A stretch of DNA of 64,000 nt from Dolomedes plantarius (taxonomy: Eukaryota > Arthropoda > Arachnida > Araneae > Dolomedidae), in NCBI GenBank assembly GCA_907164885.2, contig OU015490.1, positions 241,870,449 through 241,934,448 of the forward strand. Reading direction: 5' to 3'. The translations under genes were made by a program, and so were the position numbers. Shown in pieces: positions 11,381 to 23,438 of the stretch; the stretch's first letter is position 1, and every line of letters starts with the position of its first letter. The notes under the pieces were generated by a model that saw nothing but the letters and a program-made list of their open reading frames with translations, made no database searches and had not been told where the DNA came from.

Positions 11381-13151
11381 AACATCGTCTTTTTTATTGT
11401 TTAAAAATACGCTGAGTAATGAAAAACAAAATCTGTGTATAGGTAAATATTTCAAAAACTCTGAAGTTTATTGATCAAATTTCTGGCAACTTAGAAACTT
11501 GATAAACACCGATTCAAAGTCTTGAACATAAGATCTGCGCTTCGACACTACGCATATGGTCACTAGTACATGCACTGGAGCTATTGACTGAAATGCTACC
11601 AGTGGTAATTTAAAGTTTGATTACTTAAATCAGTTTAGTGATCTACGAAACATACGTAAGTTAGTCACAATCAACCTGTGCTTGGCTTATAAGTCTGTTC
11701 CTTCAGACTGCCAATTTGCTCTTAATACATTTGTTCTCTAAGAAGTGCTTGTAAGTATTGTCTTGAAGCAAACGAACATTTCCAGATTTTATTTTAACTG
11801 ACAATCACTATCAGAAAATTAACCATTTTGTCTTAACTTAACCAAATTAGTGTACATTAAACATCAATATAAATTTATCGAATGGAATATCATTGGACCC
11901 CTCTTATTTTACGAGAAAAACTATTTTAAGTCAAATAAAAGTGAAAATTCCTCTTGAGACTTAATATTTGAAAACAAATCACTCGTTTAAATCTATTTTT
12001 CAATTGAAATTAATTTAATAACACTGAAAATTCACAACTTAAAAATTTTAATGGTGTATCTTACGAAATATTATGAAAATATGAGGTTTCTTGCATTCAT
12101 CGTAATGTATTCTTGGTTTATCGACTTATTGAGTTGTTTAATCCTTAACGTATCGTACAATTCTTTCAGACTTTAAAAACCTTTTATACGTCTTTATAGA
12201 GGAGGCTCGAATTAATAATATATCACATAATGACTAGATATTCTAGGAACTCTCAGAAGTGTGTTTGTTTGCTGAATAACACTTTTTGTTGAGTATCTAC
12301 TTTCTGAATAATCGAATTTTCTTGAATGTAAATGGTTTTCATTTGTTCAAAAACTTCCACTTTTATGTTTGGTAAGTTTTTGAGAATTATTACAATGCCC
12401 TATACGCTACCATACAAATGCATCCAAATATTTTTATCGTTACAATGTAAAAATGATAAATATTTGTGTGTCATTAATTTATGGTTTCGTTTCTAAGCTT
12501 GGTTTAGAGAAAAGTAAAAAAACGAACGAAATTATCTTTATGTAGAGAACTTTAATTAAGAGTTCAGTATTTCTTTTAAACACTTGTGTAAAAGAAAAAA
12601 GGGGGAACACCACTTCTTCCACATGTCAGGAGTTATCTCTAATTTTAAGACTAACGTTTTTCAATATATTTCTTAAAGATTTTGAAAAATTGAGGCTCTG
12701 TTTATATAGTCATATAAAATAATCATTTCTGCTCTGTAGGAATCGTTAAATGTATCGTAGCTAATGAATTAAATTGAATTAAATTTACTTTTGAAGGCAG
12801 TTCGAACTATTTTTTTAACAAACATTAACACACCACTGTGCATTAATTTTTTTTCTGGATAAACTAAGAAACTATTTAATTTAAAATAGTTAATAAACAG
12901 TTTCGTCCATGAAGTAAAACCACGGGTGAAGCTCTTAAGTGGGAACGGAAGTCATGTTATACGGTACAGAATTCATTCGAGCATGAAAATGTTTTGTAAG
13001 GGTAGAAGATCCTAGCTGTAGAATTACGTAATTTTTTTAAAAATTTCTATTCATAAATGCATACTCTATAAAAGTATTTTAGGAAGTATGTGTAGAAAGA
13101 ATTATTTTAGTTATATATGTCAGAAGTATAAACCTCATTTAAATGTTCTCA
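11381..13151. other. Gene-free intronic or intergenic stretch
   Basis: AT-rich sequence upstream of paralogue 2 with no coding region or element that I can recognise. It may contain the promoter, leader exon or intron of paralogue 2, but nothing in it allows a call. Confidence 0.5.
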
Positions 13152-13159
13152 GTAATAAT

Positions 13160-13552
13160 CAGAGCCTGACTAAGGCAGGGGCATACGGGGCAGTTGCCCC
13201 GGGCCCCCATATTAGAGGGGGGGGCCCCAAATCGAATAGAAAGTATATTTTATGTTTCCTTTTTTAATGAACTTTTTTTAGATGTGCTATATCCCTTTTA
13301 ATGATGGACATAGAATTGTCAGAAAATCAATAAAATGGACAGAACGATATTTCGTCTGACCATTGGAGGGGGGGGGGGGGACTTTATAGCTATTTTAGGT
13401 TCTAGTCAATTTTCTTGTTATATATCTATAATGAGGTGAAAAATTTAAATACCTCCATAACGTTCGGTTCTTCATTACTGAAGTAGTGAAGCAGAGAGGG
13501 GCCCCCAACGAAGTTTTTGCCCCGGGCCCCAATTAGGCTAAGTCGGGCCCTG
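13160..13552. mobile_element. Non-autonomous hAT element (MITE)
   Basis: The element starts with cagagcctgac and ends with gtcgggccctg. Both ends continue into GC-rich inverted sequence (gttgccccgggccccc on the left, ttgccccgggcccc on the right). An 8-bp target duplication gtaataat is perfect at 13152-13159 and 13553-13560. The CAG...CTG ends and 8-bp duplication are hAT hallmarks. It is 393 bp with no coding capacity, and runs of G/C (9 and 14 bases) sit inside. Confidence 0.9.
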
Positions 13553-13885
13553 GTAATAATAAGTAACGCTTAGAATTAAACTTGAAGGCTTTTGAAGCTT
13601 ACTGCCTACGCAGTCGTACCCGAGTCAAAATGTTTTGTAGATGTCTCAACTTTTGTCATTTATTCCAAAAATTTTAGCATGAGTGTTTAGGAAGTGTTTT
13701 AATCTGTCACATTTAAAGTATAGTTAAAATAATAATAAGGGAGCAATATTAAGGGAAAAATAGACCAGGCTATGTTCGTCCTGATTATTTCTAACCTATC
13801 TTTATATCTCATAATTACTGCTATAAAGGAATTGTCATGGTGACATACTATAAACTATATGCTAATATAACCTCTTTTGTATTTT

Positions 13886-13887
13886 AG
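13886..13887 (+). other. Splice acceptor of paralogue 2
   Basis: A pyrimidine tract (cctcttttgtattttag) ends seven bases before the ATG at 13895, as in paralogues 1 and 4. Confidence 0.65.
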
Positions 13888-13894
13888 GTGTACC

Positions 13895-14470
13895 ATGATC
13901 AATTTTACACTGAACAACTTTTTCCGATGTTTTCTATGGGGGACTGTCATCGAGGGCCTCATTTTCTTGATACACCATTTGGCAAATGTGATTCCTCACA
14001 CGTGCTGGATCGACAGTCCACACGACAGTTTTGACAGAGGCACTATCTTTTGTAATCGTTGTCTTGGACACATTTTTACAATGTATTTCACTAGGCCGAG
14101 AAGATTAGCACTTGGAATCGTTCTTATCGCAATTAGTCCCGCATACCTAATATATACGTTGCGTAGGGCGCATTATACTGTCGAATTTAACTTATCCGAC
14201 TTGTTGATAGCATGTTTAATTTGTCCCCTGACAATGTGTTTGAATTATGATATTTATCGAGCGTATCCTTTCGTCGATACTCTGCTGCCGGTAATAGCTG
14301 GATCTGCGTTTATAGCGCTTTTCACGTTTTATACTCGTTTGACTGCTAAATTTAGCTTGGTAGCAATGGTCCTGTGCTTGATTTATGTGATGACGCGTGC
14401 ACTTCTACGCTTTATAGAGGGGATATTTACACCACGATTGGAAATTTGGAGTGCGATTCGCCGTCCATAA
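13895..14470 (+). CDS. Paralogue 2: five-pass membrane protein with H-x-C...C-x2-C motif
   Basis: This is an unrecognised family and I assign no function. The 191-residue product has hydrophobic segments at about 9-32, 71-89, 101-117, 127-146 and 153-171. H35-x-C37-W and C53-x2-C56 lie in the loop after the first segment and occupy the same residue numbers in paralogues 3 and 4. A basic patch (TRPRRLA, 66-72) precedes segment 2. By the positive-inside rule this loop would be cytosolic, N-terminus outside and C-terminus inside. In that setting H/C residues would more likely bind a metal than form disulfides; this is inference. The start is the first ATG after the acceptor, with A at -3. After the TAA the same frame stays open for 34 codons of acidic sequence (DVDDEHADED), so the stop may be recent. 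AATAAA signals lie at 14774 and 14782. Confidence 0.85.
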   Translation: MINFTLNNFFRCFLWGTVIEGLIFLIHHLANVIPHTCWIDSPHDSFDRGTIFCNRCLGHIFTMYFTRPRRLALGIVLIAISPAYLIYTLRRAHYTVEFNLSDLLIACLICPLTMCLNYDIYRAYPFVDTLLPVIAGSAFIALFTFYTRLTAKFSLVAMVLCLIYVMTRALLRFIEGIFTPRLEIWSAIRRP

Positions 14471-14575
14471 CTTGATGTTGACGATGAACATGCTGATGAG
14501 GATAATTCAAATGCTGGTCCCAGTGATCCAACCGTCCTAATAACAATAACTAACAGAAAAGAAAGGAGTATTTGA
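14471..14575 (+). other. Open frame continuing past the stop of paralogue 2
   Basis: Thirty-four sense codons follow the TAA in the same frame and end at TGA (14573-14575). The start of the stretch is strongly acidic (LDVDDEHADEDNSN). Paralogue 4 also has an acidic hydrophilic C-terminal tail (EVEPNALNEEEQN). This may be the former C-terminus cut off by a nonsense change, or a readthrough extension. Chance is possible. Confidence 0.5.
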
Positions 14576-14990
14576 TCGGTGGAGACAACCGTCAGCTGAA
14601 GTAAAAATTCAAGAATTATACAATAACTGTCGACTATTTTGTATCCAACTCAGGCGTGATCGGGAAGTGAAGTTTTGCGACTGAGAGTAGCTTGAATTTT
14701 TTAGAAAAGTTTTCAAGTCACTTAATACCTTACACCCAAATGAAATTACAAATAGAAAATTAATATTTCCTAAAATAAAAAAATAAAGTTTTCGTTGAAA
14801 GTAAATAATTCTGATGTCTTTTATAGCTGTTATTTGAAATGCTTATCCACACGACTCTTTTGTGGATCTGCATATTTTTTTTATAGGATCCCGGAGGACT
14901 ATTTTTTCTTATTTTTTTTTATTAGTGTATGTTTGTGATTACTTTTGAGTCTTTGAAAACAGTAGTTGCATGGGCTTCAGATTCAAAGTT

Positions 14991-15229
14991 ATGGGGTGTT
15001 TTATATTCAAAGTTATGGGGTGTTTTATATTCAAAGTTATGGGGTGTTTTATATTCAAAGTTATGGGGTGTTTTATATTCAAAGTTATGGGGTGTTTATA
15101 TTCAAAGTTATGGGGTGTTTTATATTCAAAGTTATGGGGTGTTTTATATTCAAAGTTATGGGGTGTTTTATATTCAAAGTTATGGGGTGTTTTATATTCA
15201 AAGTTATGGGGTGTTTTATATTCAAAGTT
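14991..15229 (+). repeat. Minisatellite, 24-bp unit, 10 copies
   Basis: The unit begins atggggtgttttatattcaa and ends agtt. Copies start at 14991, 15015, 15039, 15063, 15087, 15110, 15134, 15158, 15182 and 15206. The fifth copy is 23 bp, lacking one T. Apart from this the units are identical, so the array is young. Because 24 is divisible by three, long open frames run through it in several frames. These are not genes. Confidence 0.97.
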
Positions 15230-15322
15230 ATGAAATGAACTGGATTTATTTTAGCAATGTTATCAATCAAATTTAGCATCGTATGTCGTCCTGACATTTC
15301 TATGTGAAATTTTCAAAGCAAA
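15206..15322 (+). repeat. Segmental duplicate next to the minisatellite
   Basis: Near-identical to 11265-11380 (for example tttaacatcg there, tttagcatcg here). The last minisatellite unit is part of this duplicate. Confidence 0.9.
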
Positions 15323-15460
15323 GGTGAAAGTCTTGAAAGGAAGCAAGTGGAAGACTTTTATTTTTCCTAATTTAGGATAACCATTTCCATTATTAATGTT
15401 AAGTTTTGTGCCCTGACGAATTCGGATATTAATACTTGATCATCAAGGAGTCTTGTCTTA

Positions 15461-15705
15461 TAGCACCGCATTTACACAGACGCAATAGCGGCGAGTCGAA
15501 TCGTGGGGGGGCGAATGTGTAAACGGTGTTCACGCCGTTTCTCCTCGCCAATCGTGGGAGCGGTTTTCTGGCACGAGTCAAAGGGGCGAATGGTGCCGTT
15601 GCGACGGGAAGTCTTGTTCACAGCAAGAGGCGGGAATGTGAGAACGGTCACTCGCGTCGATGTAGGAACGTGACTAATATATCGTGAATGTGTAAATGCG
15701 GCATA
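15461..15705. mobile_element. Small GC-rich MITE
   Basis: Terminal inverted repeats ccgcatttacaca (15466-15478) and tgtgtaaatgcgg (15689-15701) enclose about 210 bp that is far more GC-rich than its surroundings. No coding capacity. The superfamily is uncertain, though the word 'cgcatttacac' type ends are common in PIF/Harbinger-like MITEs. The target duplication was not resolved. Confidence 0.75.
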
Positions 15706-18095
15706 GAATATTCTAGAATTCATGGTTTAAAGTACAATTACGTGAAACTGAAAGCTATTGAATCCCCTTTCCTAAAAAAATTGTTTCGCTTTTACATCTT
15801 TCGGTTCTTGGAATATAAAAAAGACAAGTATTAAAATAACAAATTATAGAATTTTCAATGGAAAAAAACCATAGGTTTAATTCTTATCTAGCGAAAACTT
15901 CGTCAGCTTTTTAAAAACTTTTATACATGTACCAGATTTACAATTTTAACGTTCGACAGAGTTAAGCTGCCTGCTTTACCCACAGGGGGACTTAATGTTT
16001 GATAATGTTAATTTTTAATGTTTGTCAAATGAGAACAAAAGTTAAATTGTAAAAGTTATTTTAGTGAGGGAGGTTTCATAATTTTTTATGGGCATTTATT
16101 GGGGGGGGGGGGAAATAATGAAGCAAGACAATGTGATATAGGTATGTTAACTGCTATAAAAATAACAAAGAACACTGTTATATTCCCTAATATAAATATT
16201 ATAAGGGTATGACTTATTATTTTAAGTCATACCCCTATTCCCTTAATATTTATTCCCTTAATATTCCCTTAATATTTATATTAGGAAATCTAATATTGTA
16301 ACAGAGAACAATACTTTATCCCCTAATATAAATATTATAGGGGTAGACGAGTGAGTACTAGAGGAAATATGGATAAAAGCAATTTATTTTCAGGAATGTT
16401 CAAGCATCTTGAGAGAGAAAAAAAAAAAACCTAAACCAGTATAGTTGGTGCATGTATTCACATCAGTCAAGTATTGTTTTAATATCTCCCACATATTAAG
16501 TATTGAAAAGAAACTAAAGCAGCTTGTTTTGATATAAAAATCAAAACATTTAAAGTTCATTGTAAAACTTCCTTTTTTTGATCGAGTATTTCAGAATTTT
16601 TGCTGTCATTCATATTTGAATAACGATTCCGTGCAAGAGACACTTTTTGTTGAATTTTTTTAACATAGGATTGCATTCCTCAATAACGGGCCTGCGGAGA
16701 GAAAAAAAATTTGTCCGGCGTAGCGAGTTATAATTTTGGAAGCGTGCCAAACCCAGTAGCAGTAAACAGGTAAACAGAGAAGTATCAAATTGCATGAAAA
16801 CGAAGAGATAAGCAACAATAAGTAATCCTGCGTTAATAACCCGCGGTACTTTCGTTAGAAGAGATTACCTGAAATATTTTTAAGAAATCATTTCATTTAA
16901 ATAAGTGCATTTCTTTTGAAAATAAGATAATTAAAGTTTAGTGGCACAACTGCTGAATATTCAAAGCAATTTACCGGTAATTCAAAAAATGGTTTCCAAT
17001 GTAAATAAGCTTTTACAAGACATATACGCAACAGGCAAATAATCGCGCAGAAAATTTGTTTAATGCTATATTACACTTCAACTAAAATATGGACGTGGAG
17101 TAGCACGATACAATCTAAAATGGTCTATACTTTCTGCTACTAATTCTCTGCCTTCCCGCAAATGTGTTTGGATTGTTTTAATTTTATAAATCAGTGAGAA
17201 TGATTAATTCATCATGTATATAGTTTAATAACATAGCACATACCATGCTCAAAGTAGGGAAAAAAGGACACTCGTTCATTTATATGGTGTGTAATCTATT
17301 TAGATTGTTTTTAAGCTTATACAAACATGTACTATGGCTTATTTGCAATATCCAAAACTTTAAAATATATTGTTTTGAATTGTTTTAATTTTATACATAA
17401 ATGCTCAAAGTGGGATAAAGTTCATTTATATGGTATGTAATGTGCTTGGATTGTTTAAATTTTATGCATAAATAAGTCAAACATGTATGGCTTATTTTCT
17501 ATAGGTCGTAAAACACATTTTTAAAATTAAAGTTAGTATTTTTAATTCTTGTACGAAACAATTAGATTAGCAATCTTTGCTTCCTTGTAATAAATACTTT
17601 GTACGCTTGCTTCCAATAGGGAGCGAGTATTCGCTTAGTTGACAATATAAAGTATAACAGCTGATAATACAGTCGATTCGGATAAGGCGAATTATTAATA
17701 TGAGAATAAATTCATCAAACATTGAGTATATAGTTTAACAACATAACGCATACCATGCTCAAAGTGAGAAAAAAAGGGGGATCGTTCATTCATATATTAA
17801 TCAAAAAATTTTCCCTCCTTCCTGAACAATTCATCTCTTGGGATTACGCTTATTGCGAACAAGTCATCTGTATAAGGAAACGTTATTAAATAAAATGTGA
17901 ACACTTTTCAATAAAACAATTTAACTAGCCGGGAAAAAAGTAACAAAAAACTTGGTTTTAATTTTTACTAATCAAAAGTTTAATTTACCTGAAACCAAAT
18001 GCTCTTAAATTTTAGCAAAGCTTTTAATTTATATGCACTGGGATTTTATAATTATAAGTTATGTATAATTTTAGCGGAATTTGCACGTCCTAATT
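15706..18095. other. Gene-free stretch with palindromic AT cluster
   Basis: No gene is supported. At 16178-16345 words such as 'ccctaatataaatattata', 'gggtatgac', 'gtcatacccc' and 'cccttaatattta' recur in both orientations and would fold into hairpins. A G12 run lies at about 16100. Segments near 17217-17280 and 17726-17790 are similar to each other ('catagcacataccatgctc' and 'cataacgcataccatgctc'), marking another old duplication. Confidence 0.55.
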
Positions 18096-19220
18096 CAAGC
18101 ATGTCAAACTCACTGCCCTCCACGATTATCTGTGCGGTCCAGGCCCAGCCAATATATAGTCTGGTCAGTAAGTAGTGTAGCGTAATGAAAGTATGGGGTT
18201 ATTTTTCCCCAAGACCTCACAGGGTGCACAAACACAGCTGCATGCTTATCGGAATACCATTTTCCAGTTCCCATCGTTTTGAACACGTGTGTGGATTCCG
18301 AGCGGATTAAAAAAAACCGATACCAGCAAATGCCGTCCGAATTTTTAGCCTGAAAGTTAAGTCCAGGCATATCGGTTTCCCAAGCAAGCTGTGGGAAAAT
18401 CTGTTTTGAAAAAAAAAAAAAAAGCGTCTCCCATCGCCTCGTAAAGCTGTCTTTCTTAGCAATAGCTCAATGCGAGTTTGACACTGGAGTGCAATAAAGA
18501 TGGCCGAACTATTCATCGATAAGAACTATCACCAACAAATCTGCCCCCCCCCCTCTCTGGAAAACAGACGCATTTCGAGGAATCGAGATGTACGCCGACA
18601 AAGAAAGGACCGCGAGACATAGTCGGAGACTTGGAGATTTTTAGAGAGATCCCTCATGTAACGGCTGGCTAGTCGGACGTGTTTTTTAAGCTCCTGTTTG
18701 AGACTATCCGGGTCTCGGAGCGTGCTGCTAAATCTGCACTTAAGTTAAAATTCAATTGATTATGTTGTACTTGTTTAATGTTAAATTTCTTTGTTATTAA
18801 ATTTTTAAGATTTTGTTTTAAGATGTGGCCTTATCATTTACAATTAGGACTCTCTTTCTTGGTCCCGAATTTAGTAATTTTTAAAAAGCCTCGGAGAACA
18901 GCCTACCTACCTACTATAATGTCACAGTAGTTTTGTACGAAGAGATTTGTTTGGTGGTTGTAAAACAGGTTATATTTTGTTTTCGGAGAACGCTTAATAA
19001 TTTGTGCAATTATTTAGTGTCTGTCAAGTTAATGTTCAAGAAAAAGTGTTAGGAAGAAAATATTAATAATACTGATGTTCTGGTTTTTTTATACTGTACT
19101 TTTCGAAATAAACTGATGTTTCTATGAAAGTTCCTTTTGAAGTTCTTTTTTCTTCGCGACCCACATAAACTTAAACCTTGTTTATTTGATCCATGCCAGC
19201 CTTTGAGTTTGACACGCTTG
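18096..19220. mobile_element. Non-autonomous DNA transposon with hAT-like ends
   Basis: The left end caagcatgtcaaactc and the right end gagtttgacacgcttg are inverted repeats matching at 15 of 16 positions, and TAATT lies directly outside both ends. Ends of the form CA(a/g)GCATGTCAAACTC are typical of hAT-related elements. The interior holds no recognisable transposase. It includes a segment (18669-18720) shared with 3111-3165 and a second internal copy of gagtttgacac near 18473, so it may itself be composite. Confidence 0.65.
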
Positions 19221-20149
19221 TAATTAAATGAATGACGCAGTCGAACAGAATACAGTGGTGTCATTCATAAATGAATACGTGGCATGCCATGTGTTAGGAG
19301 GTGCAGTACACACAATTTAATTCAGTAACTGTCAAAATTAAATTTCATTAAAATTGTAAACAAGACATTAACTATCCAGTATAGGTTAGCAACCACTTTG
19401 TATCTGAAGAATACTTGAATTCTTTAGCTAGCTTGTGAAACCTAGGAAGCTAACCTTTAGCACTTTACAGAGACAAGATAAGTTACTATAATGTTTAAAT
19501 ATTTCCTGTCAAACATGAAAATAAAATTAATATTTTAATACTTAATTATCCTTATGAAAATTTCTAGAGACTATATTTTGATTTTCAACATTGTTTGGAG
19601 GGAAAATATGCAACGGAATTTTTGAAATCATTTAATCTCTATAATGTCCCATACTTCAAATTTTTATTGACTGATGGTTAAAGTGGTTCCAAAAAATATA
19701 TCAGCTATGTTGTTGCTGCTGCTAACGTGGATGCAGCTTTCCGGAGACATTCGCACTGTGAAGCCCGGTAATATGTTAACCAGCTATGTACTTTTAATAA
19801 AGCATTGATCAACACCGTCTGTTAAACTGAAATGTGTTCGTACGAAATAAAGTGCCACCTGACGAACTGCATCAGTTATCATTGCGTGTGGAAACTCGCC
19901 CTAGTGATATATCTATTGTATAATTCTATTCCTTTTCACACAATTAAAAGTGTAGTGAATTACAAATATACCGTATTTCAGTGAAGAGAGAGGCAGTTTT
20001 ATACAAAATTTAATCCAAAATCTTCGTAAAAAGAGAAATGAATGAACAAGTAACATGCATAAGCAATCTAAAAGAACAAACTTCATTACATCCGCAGCAG
20101 TCCAATGTAAAGCATGTAAATTCTATCATACCACAGTTTGTATGCATAG
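19221..20149. other. Gene-free stretch
   Basis: No gene, RNA or repeat that I can support. Confidence 0.5.
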
Positions 20150-20151
20150 TA

Positions 20152-21702
20152 CACTGCTCAAAACAATTTGGGGAGCACATAGTTTTAACGAAATTACGCA
20201 AATACTTACACCGATAAGTAACATAAAATAAATCATCCAAAATTTAAAGCCTAGCAGGAAACAGAAGAAGAAAACTTCATATGCAAATCAAAATTCATGA
20301 CGTCAAAAACCAGAAAAAGAACATAAGGGCGGAAATCGGGATGTTGCAGAAACGTCTGTTTCACTGCCTTAACTATGAAATTCGATTGCTCAGTTATTCT
20401 TTTTGAGAAAAGGTGACTTGAAAATGTCTTAACAACGTGATTTACTGGAATCCATGGCATTGCGTATTATAGCAGACTTGAATCCGGGCAAACATAACGT
20501 AGTGTCGCGGACGCTGTTGGAGTCGCCAGAAGTATCGTTGCAAGGCTGTGGAATCGATTCCAAGAAACAGGGAATGTTAGATGTCGACCAGGGCAAGGTC
20601 GGCCACGCGCCACTACAGCAACTGATGACCGGTATATACTGTTAACAGCTCGTCGAAACAGAACAGACAATGCTACTCAGCTGCAAAGACATTTGCTCTT
20701 GGCAACAGGACGAAGGATGTCCAGCCAAACAGTACGTAATAGGTTTCATCAGGGAGGTCTCTATGCACGTAGGCCAATGGTCTGCATTCCGTTGACCTCA
20801 CGCCACCGGCGGCCCGAAGAAGATGGGCTGCTGAACATCGAGATTGGGAGCAACATGATTGGAGCCAAGTGCTGTTTACAGACGAGTCCCGATTCAGTCT
20901 GGAGTGTGACACCCCACGTGTTTTGGTATGGAGGGAAAGGGGCACTCGAAATAAACCCACATTCGTTCGTGAAAGGTCACAATACAGACGAGCTGGTTTT
21001 ATGGTATGGGGTGGAATCAGCATAGGTGGACGTACGGACCTGCATATCATTCGGAATGGTACTTTGACGGCCCGAAGGTATGCAGACGAGATACTGAGAC
21101 CTCATGTCATACCTTACGCTGCAGCCATTGGAGATTCCTTTGTTTTCCAGCATGATAATGCCAGACCGCATACAGCTCGTCTTGTGGAGAACATGCTTGA
21201 AGCTGAAACAATACAGCGTATGGAAAGGCCAGCGTGCTCTCCTGACCTGAATCCAATCGAGCATGTTTGGGACATGCTCGGACGACGCATTGCTGCGAGA
21301 CAAAGGCCTCATTTTACTCTCCAAGACTTGGAGATTGCACTTCTTGAGTAGTGGAACAGTATTCCCCAAAGTCTTATCGATAACATCATCGCATCCATGG
21401 AAAACAAGTGTGCAGCAGTCTTAGCTGTTCGAGGAGACCACACGCCATATTAAAAATCTTGCATCATTTCTAAACAATACTTTTTTTATCGTTTACATGT
21501 AACCAAATTGTTGCCCTAAATCATCTTTTCATGTTTTTTCCATATTTTCAAAGAATTAAAGCTTAATTACAAATTTTTTTACGTCTTTTTTTTTTTGTAT
21601 TGCGCATTGATACGCGTGTACTATCCATTTTATGCCAATACGTGGCTGTCTCGCACGGTTTTCTTAACTTCTTTGCTTGCTCCCCTAATTTTTTTCGCAG
21701 TG
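20152..21702 (+). mobile_element. Tc1-like transposon, nearly full length
   Basis: Inverted ends cactgctcaaaacaattt (20152 on) and the inverse of cactgcgaaaaaaattag (ending 21702) continue into ggggagca. TA duplicates flank both sides (20150-20151, 21703-21704). Its 1551-bp length fits an autonomous Tc1 element. It carries a damaged transposase on the + strand. Confidence 0.93.
20454..21453 (+). pseudogene. Tc1-family DD34E transposase, broken
   Basis: Cut-and-paste transposase of the surrounding element. The N-terminal part (about 20588-20815) reads GQGRPRATTATDDRY and SSQTVRNRFHQ, the helix-turn-helix and linker of the family. A frameshift near 20810 leads into the catalytic frame: FTDESRFSLE (first Asp), FQHDNARPHTA (second Asp) and SPDLNPIEHVWD (Glu, 34 residues on). 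A TAG at 21349-21351 interrupts what would continue to GDHTPY and a stop at about 21453. With one stop and at least two shifts it is inactive, but the remaining sequence is well kept, so loss is fairly recent. Confidence 0.9.
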
Positions 21703-21704
21703 TA

Positions 21705-22861
21705 GTTCATGAGCTATCAGTCGTAGTCTTTCTTCTAATTTGAACATTAGTTAATATCTGCTGGGTTATGATTTTTGCATTCAATAAACATGAATCTGTT
21801 GATGATGAAATAATTAACTTTAGAACAGAATACCATGTATTTTGAACATTGTGAAAGAGACTGGTGCTGAAATTGGATAGCTGAAATAACACTGCTCGTT
21901 TGTAACACAGCGGCTCTTATAACATGTAATGCAAAATTTCACGTTGGGACGTAGTTATCAAACTTAAATTATTCCCTTATAACACCAAAATAATTTAACC
22001 GGGAAATTTTAACCAGCTCACAATGCTCTGCTCAATTGTAAAGAACAACAGCTAATTGATTTCATACAGTAATAACCGAAAATTAGAATCTTACGTCTGC
22101 ACAAGCCTTTTAAAATTCCCTTAAAGTGGCCATACACGTGCAGTAAATCCTCAAGGAAAAACTGCAGGATTTCTTTGAGGATTTCCTCAACCAAACCGTC
22201 GCACACAAACGTGAAATGTTTTCCAATCGGGATTTCGGGGACTTAACAGCCCACCACCGGTCTCAAGGTTTCCCCACACACGACGGGGAAGTCCTCAAGG
22301 TTTGTACTGAGCGGTCAAAACATCAAGGATTTTCTTTACGTAAAACTAGCATCTTTAAGTAAAATCATCAGACTTTTAAGTCACTGGGTTCTTCGGGTGG
22401 TTTTTTAATTTAAAATAATACAGCTATCTTTTGTTGCACAAGGGCTAAACAGATGATAATCTACAGTTTTAAGTAGATTTCGAATTTCTGCAAAAACCCA
22501 TCTCTACCACGGGATTATTAAAATCTCCAAACTATGGCCTTAACGGTCAGAGCAGAAACCATCCGGCAACCCCCCTCAGCAATTGGATGCATTGTCGATT
22601 GTATATGGTTACATTCCACAAGCACCGATACGGTGCCCCTATTGATAGCAACCAAAGAATCTCGTGGATTATGGGCGAATGGAAGGTGCCCACAATTTGA
22701 AACGCGTACCACAGGTTAAGAACCTCTGTCTTAGATGATACTACTAACTGCTGAGTCAGAATGTAAGTACTTTTCACTAAACGGCAGAATCTAAACAGCA
22801 GCTTGCATATTTACCACTCCGTGACAGTTTATATGCCGTCATTCTCGAGCACACTCTAAAG
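21705..22861. other. Gene-free stretch with a possible MITE end
   Basis: No gene supported. Around 22118-22335 the sequence (aagtggccatacacgtg, repeated 'cctcaagg' and 'gaggatttcctcaa' words) looks like the end of a PIF-type or similar DNA element, but a matching opposite end was not found. Confidence 0.4.
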
Positions 22862-23089
22862 CAGAGGTCTCCAAAGTGGGGTACGCAGAAAATTCTAGGG
22901 GGAACGCCACATTTATCTTGAAAATACTTTATGTCTTCTCGCGCGCACAAAATTATAACTAAAAAACAAAATTTCGACGATTTTTTTTTTAAAACTGACA
23001 ACTCTGCTTTCACGTCTAGTGGTCTAGTCACTCTAGTCATACGTACCAATCTCCTAGGTCGTGGAGACCAAGGTAGTACCTAGGTCTCC

Positions 23090-23251
23090 ATGTACCTGTG
23101 TGAAGTAGCATTTTCTGCAATGGCAATAATTAAAACCATATACAGAAATAAATTAGAACCATATATTCGAATTACATTAACAGAGGGAATCAAGCCAGAT
23201 TTTTCCAAAATTAGTCAACAAATTCAATCACATGTTCCCATTAAAATATAA
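23090..23251 (+). pseudogene. C-terminal fragment of a hAT (ZBED5/FAM200-like) transposase
   Basis: A 53-codon frame reads MYLCEVAFSAMAIIKTIYRN, then LTEGIKPDFSKISQQIQSH, then stop. This matches the hAT dimerisation region of ZBED5/FAM200-type proteins (typically LYLCEVGFSTLTTIKTKYRN...DLRLALS.I.P). Upstream transposase domains are missing. It is too short to function alone. Confidence 0.8.
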
Positions 23252-23383
23252 TTTAAAATTTCTCTTGTAATTTATCAATTGCATGTATATATATTGTTTC
23301 ATTTAAAATAAATAAAAAAAATAACTCTTTTCTGGATTTTTTTCGTTCATTTCCTGAAAAAAAAATCATTTTTGACACACACG

Positions 23384-23434
<51 letters not shown>
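23384..23434. repeat. (TA)n microsatellite
   Basis: About 25 uninterrupted TA dinucleotides. Confidence 0.97.

Positions 23435-23438
<4 letters not shown>

Noticed and set aside
14929..15297. Long repetitive open frames on both strands
   Set aside because: They are read through the 24-bp minisatellite. The unit length is divisible by three, so any stop-free frame repeats. Not protein genes.
18110..18370. 86-codon - strand frame
   Set aside because: Starts just inside the terminal repeat of a DNA element and shows no transposase motif. Likely incidental.
20010..20240. Cys-rich 76-codon frame on the - strand
   Set aside because: The Cys residues look suggestive, but the frame crosses the left end of the Tc1 element at 20152, so it is composite chance sequence.
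22518..22777. Overlapping frames on both strands in a GC-richer patch
   Set aside because: Three alternative frames of similar length and none with recognisable motifs. Probably part of an unidentified repeat.
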